A DNA stretch of 6,266 bases, taken from positions 1-6,266 of the forward strand of contig CANOCD010000070.1 of assembly GCA_947564495.1 (NCBI GenBank). Reading direction: 5' to 3'. A program made the translations under genes and the position numbers. The stretch is from an uncultured Angelakisella sp. GTDB taxonomy: Bacteria > Bacillota > Clostridia > Oscillospirales > Ruminococcaceae. Below are positions 6,264 through 6,266 of the stretch, in pieces (the stretch's first letter is position 1; each line of letters begins with the position of its first letter). The notes beneath the pieces are model-generated. The model did no database searches. It was not told the origin of the DNA and was given only the letters and a program-made list of their open reading frames with translations.

Positions 6264-6266
6264 GTA

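Noticed and set aside
4264..6264. Very long plus-strand open frame (666 codons) opposite the A2M-like gene
   Set aside because: It is the antisense shadow of a GC-rich gene whose codon third positions rarely create stops on the other strand. Its product is low-complexity Gly/Val/Leu/Pro/His-rich sequence without domains, and the opposing frame has clear family motifs throughout.
1..6266. CRISPR array, tRNA, rRNA, insertion sequence or phage attachment site
   Set aside because: I saw no regularly spaced repeats, cloverleaf-like segments, transposase motifs or flanking terminal inverted repeats. The only direct repeat (84-100 and 122-138) has two imperfect copies.

Overview
The window carries two complete genes, both on the minus strand, in GC-rich DNA. 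It looks like a Gram-positive-type Clostridia genome. The mreB gene has a clean sigma-A promoter with an extended -10 element, both genes have strong AGGAGG-like ribosome binding sites, and intergenic hairpins sit beside U/A tracts. Together with the high GC, this suggests a high-GC gut Clostridia lineage of the Oscillospiraceae/Ruminococcaceae kind. That placement is inference from sequence style and was not searched.

Layout, in the direction of transcription (right to left). Positions 6187-6266 hold the leader of the first gene: a good ribosome binding site, a small inverted repeat and a possible -10 element cut off by the window edge. Positions 6186-1444 encode a 1580-residue lipoprotein of the bacterial alpha-2-macroglobulin (A2M) family. 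It has a lipobox, an N-terminal SbsA-type Ig-like domain, a series of macroglobulin (MG) beta-domains, a glycine-rich bait-like loop, the conserved A2M core signature, and a helical domain that matches the thioester domain but has no Cys-x-Glu-Gln. Positions 1443-1201 (243 bases) contain two tandem hairpins flanked by a T7 and an A7 tract (terminator), then a sigma-A promoter, a 5'-UTR hairpin and the ribosome binding site of the next gene. Positions 1200-190 encode an MreB/Mbl-type bacterial actin. Positions 189-1 contain a strong hairpin just after the mreB stop and about 150 bases with no convincing gene, which may be part of a dispersed repeat.

Both products belong to the cell envelope. 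MreB-family filaments lie on the inner face of the membrane and guide sidewall peptidoglycan synthesis. The A2M-like lipoprotein would be anchored on the outer face of the membrane, where family members are thought to trap proteases or act as large surface scaffolds. Each gene appears to be its own transcription unit, so their adjacency alone is not evidence of a shared pathway. No mreC/mreD follows mreB, and no pbpC, a common partner of proteobacterial A2M genes, is visible in the window.

I found no CRISPR array, tRNA, rRNA, insertion sequence or defence system. The most notable points are the apparent loss of the A2M thioester, the symmetric double-hairpin terminator, and the unexplained left end.
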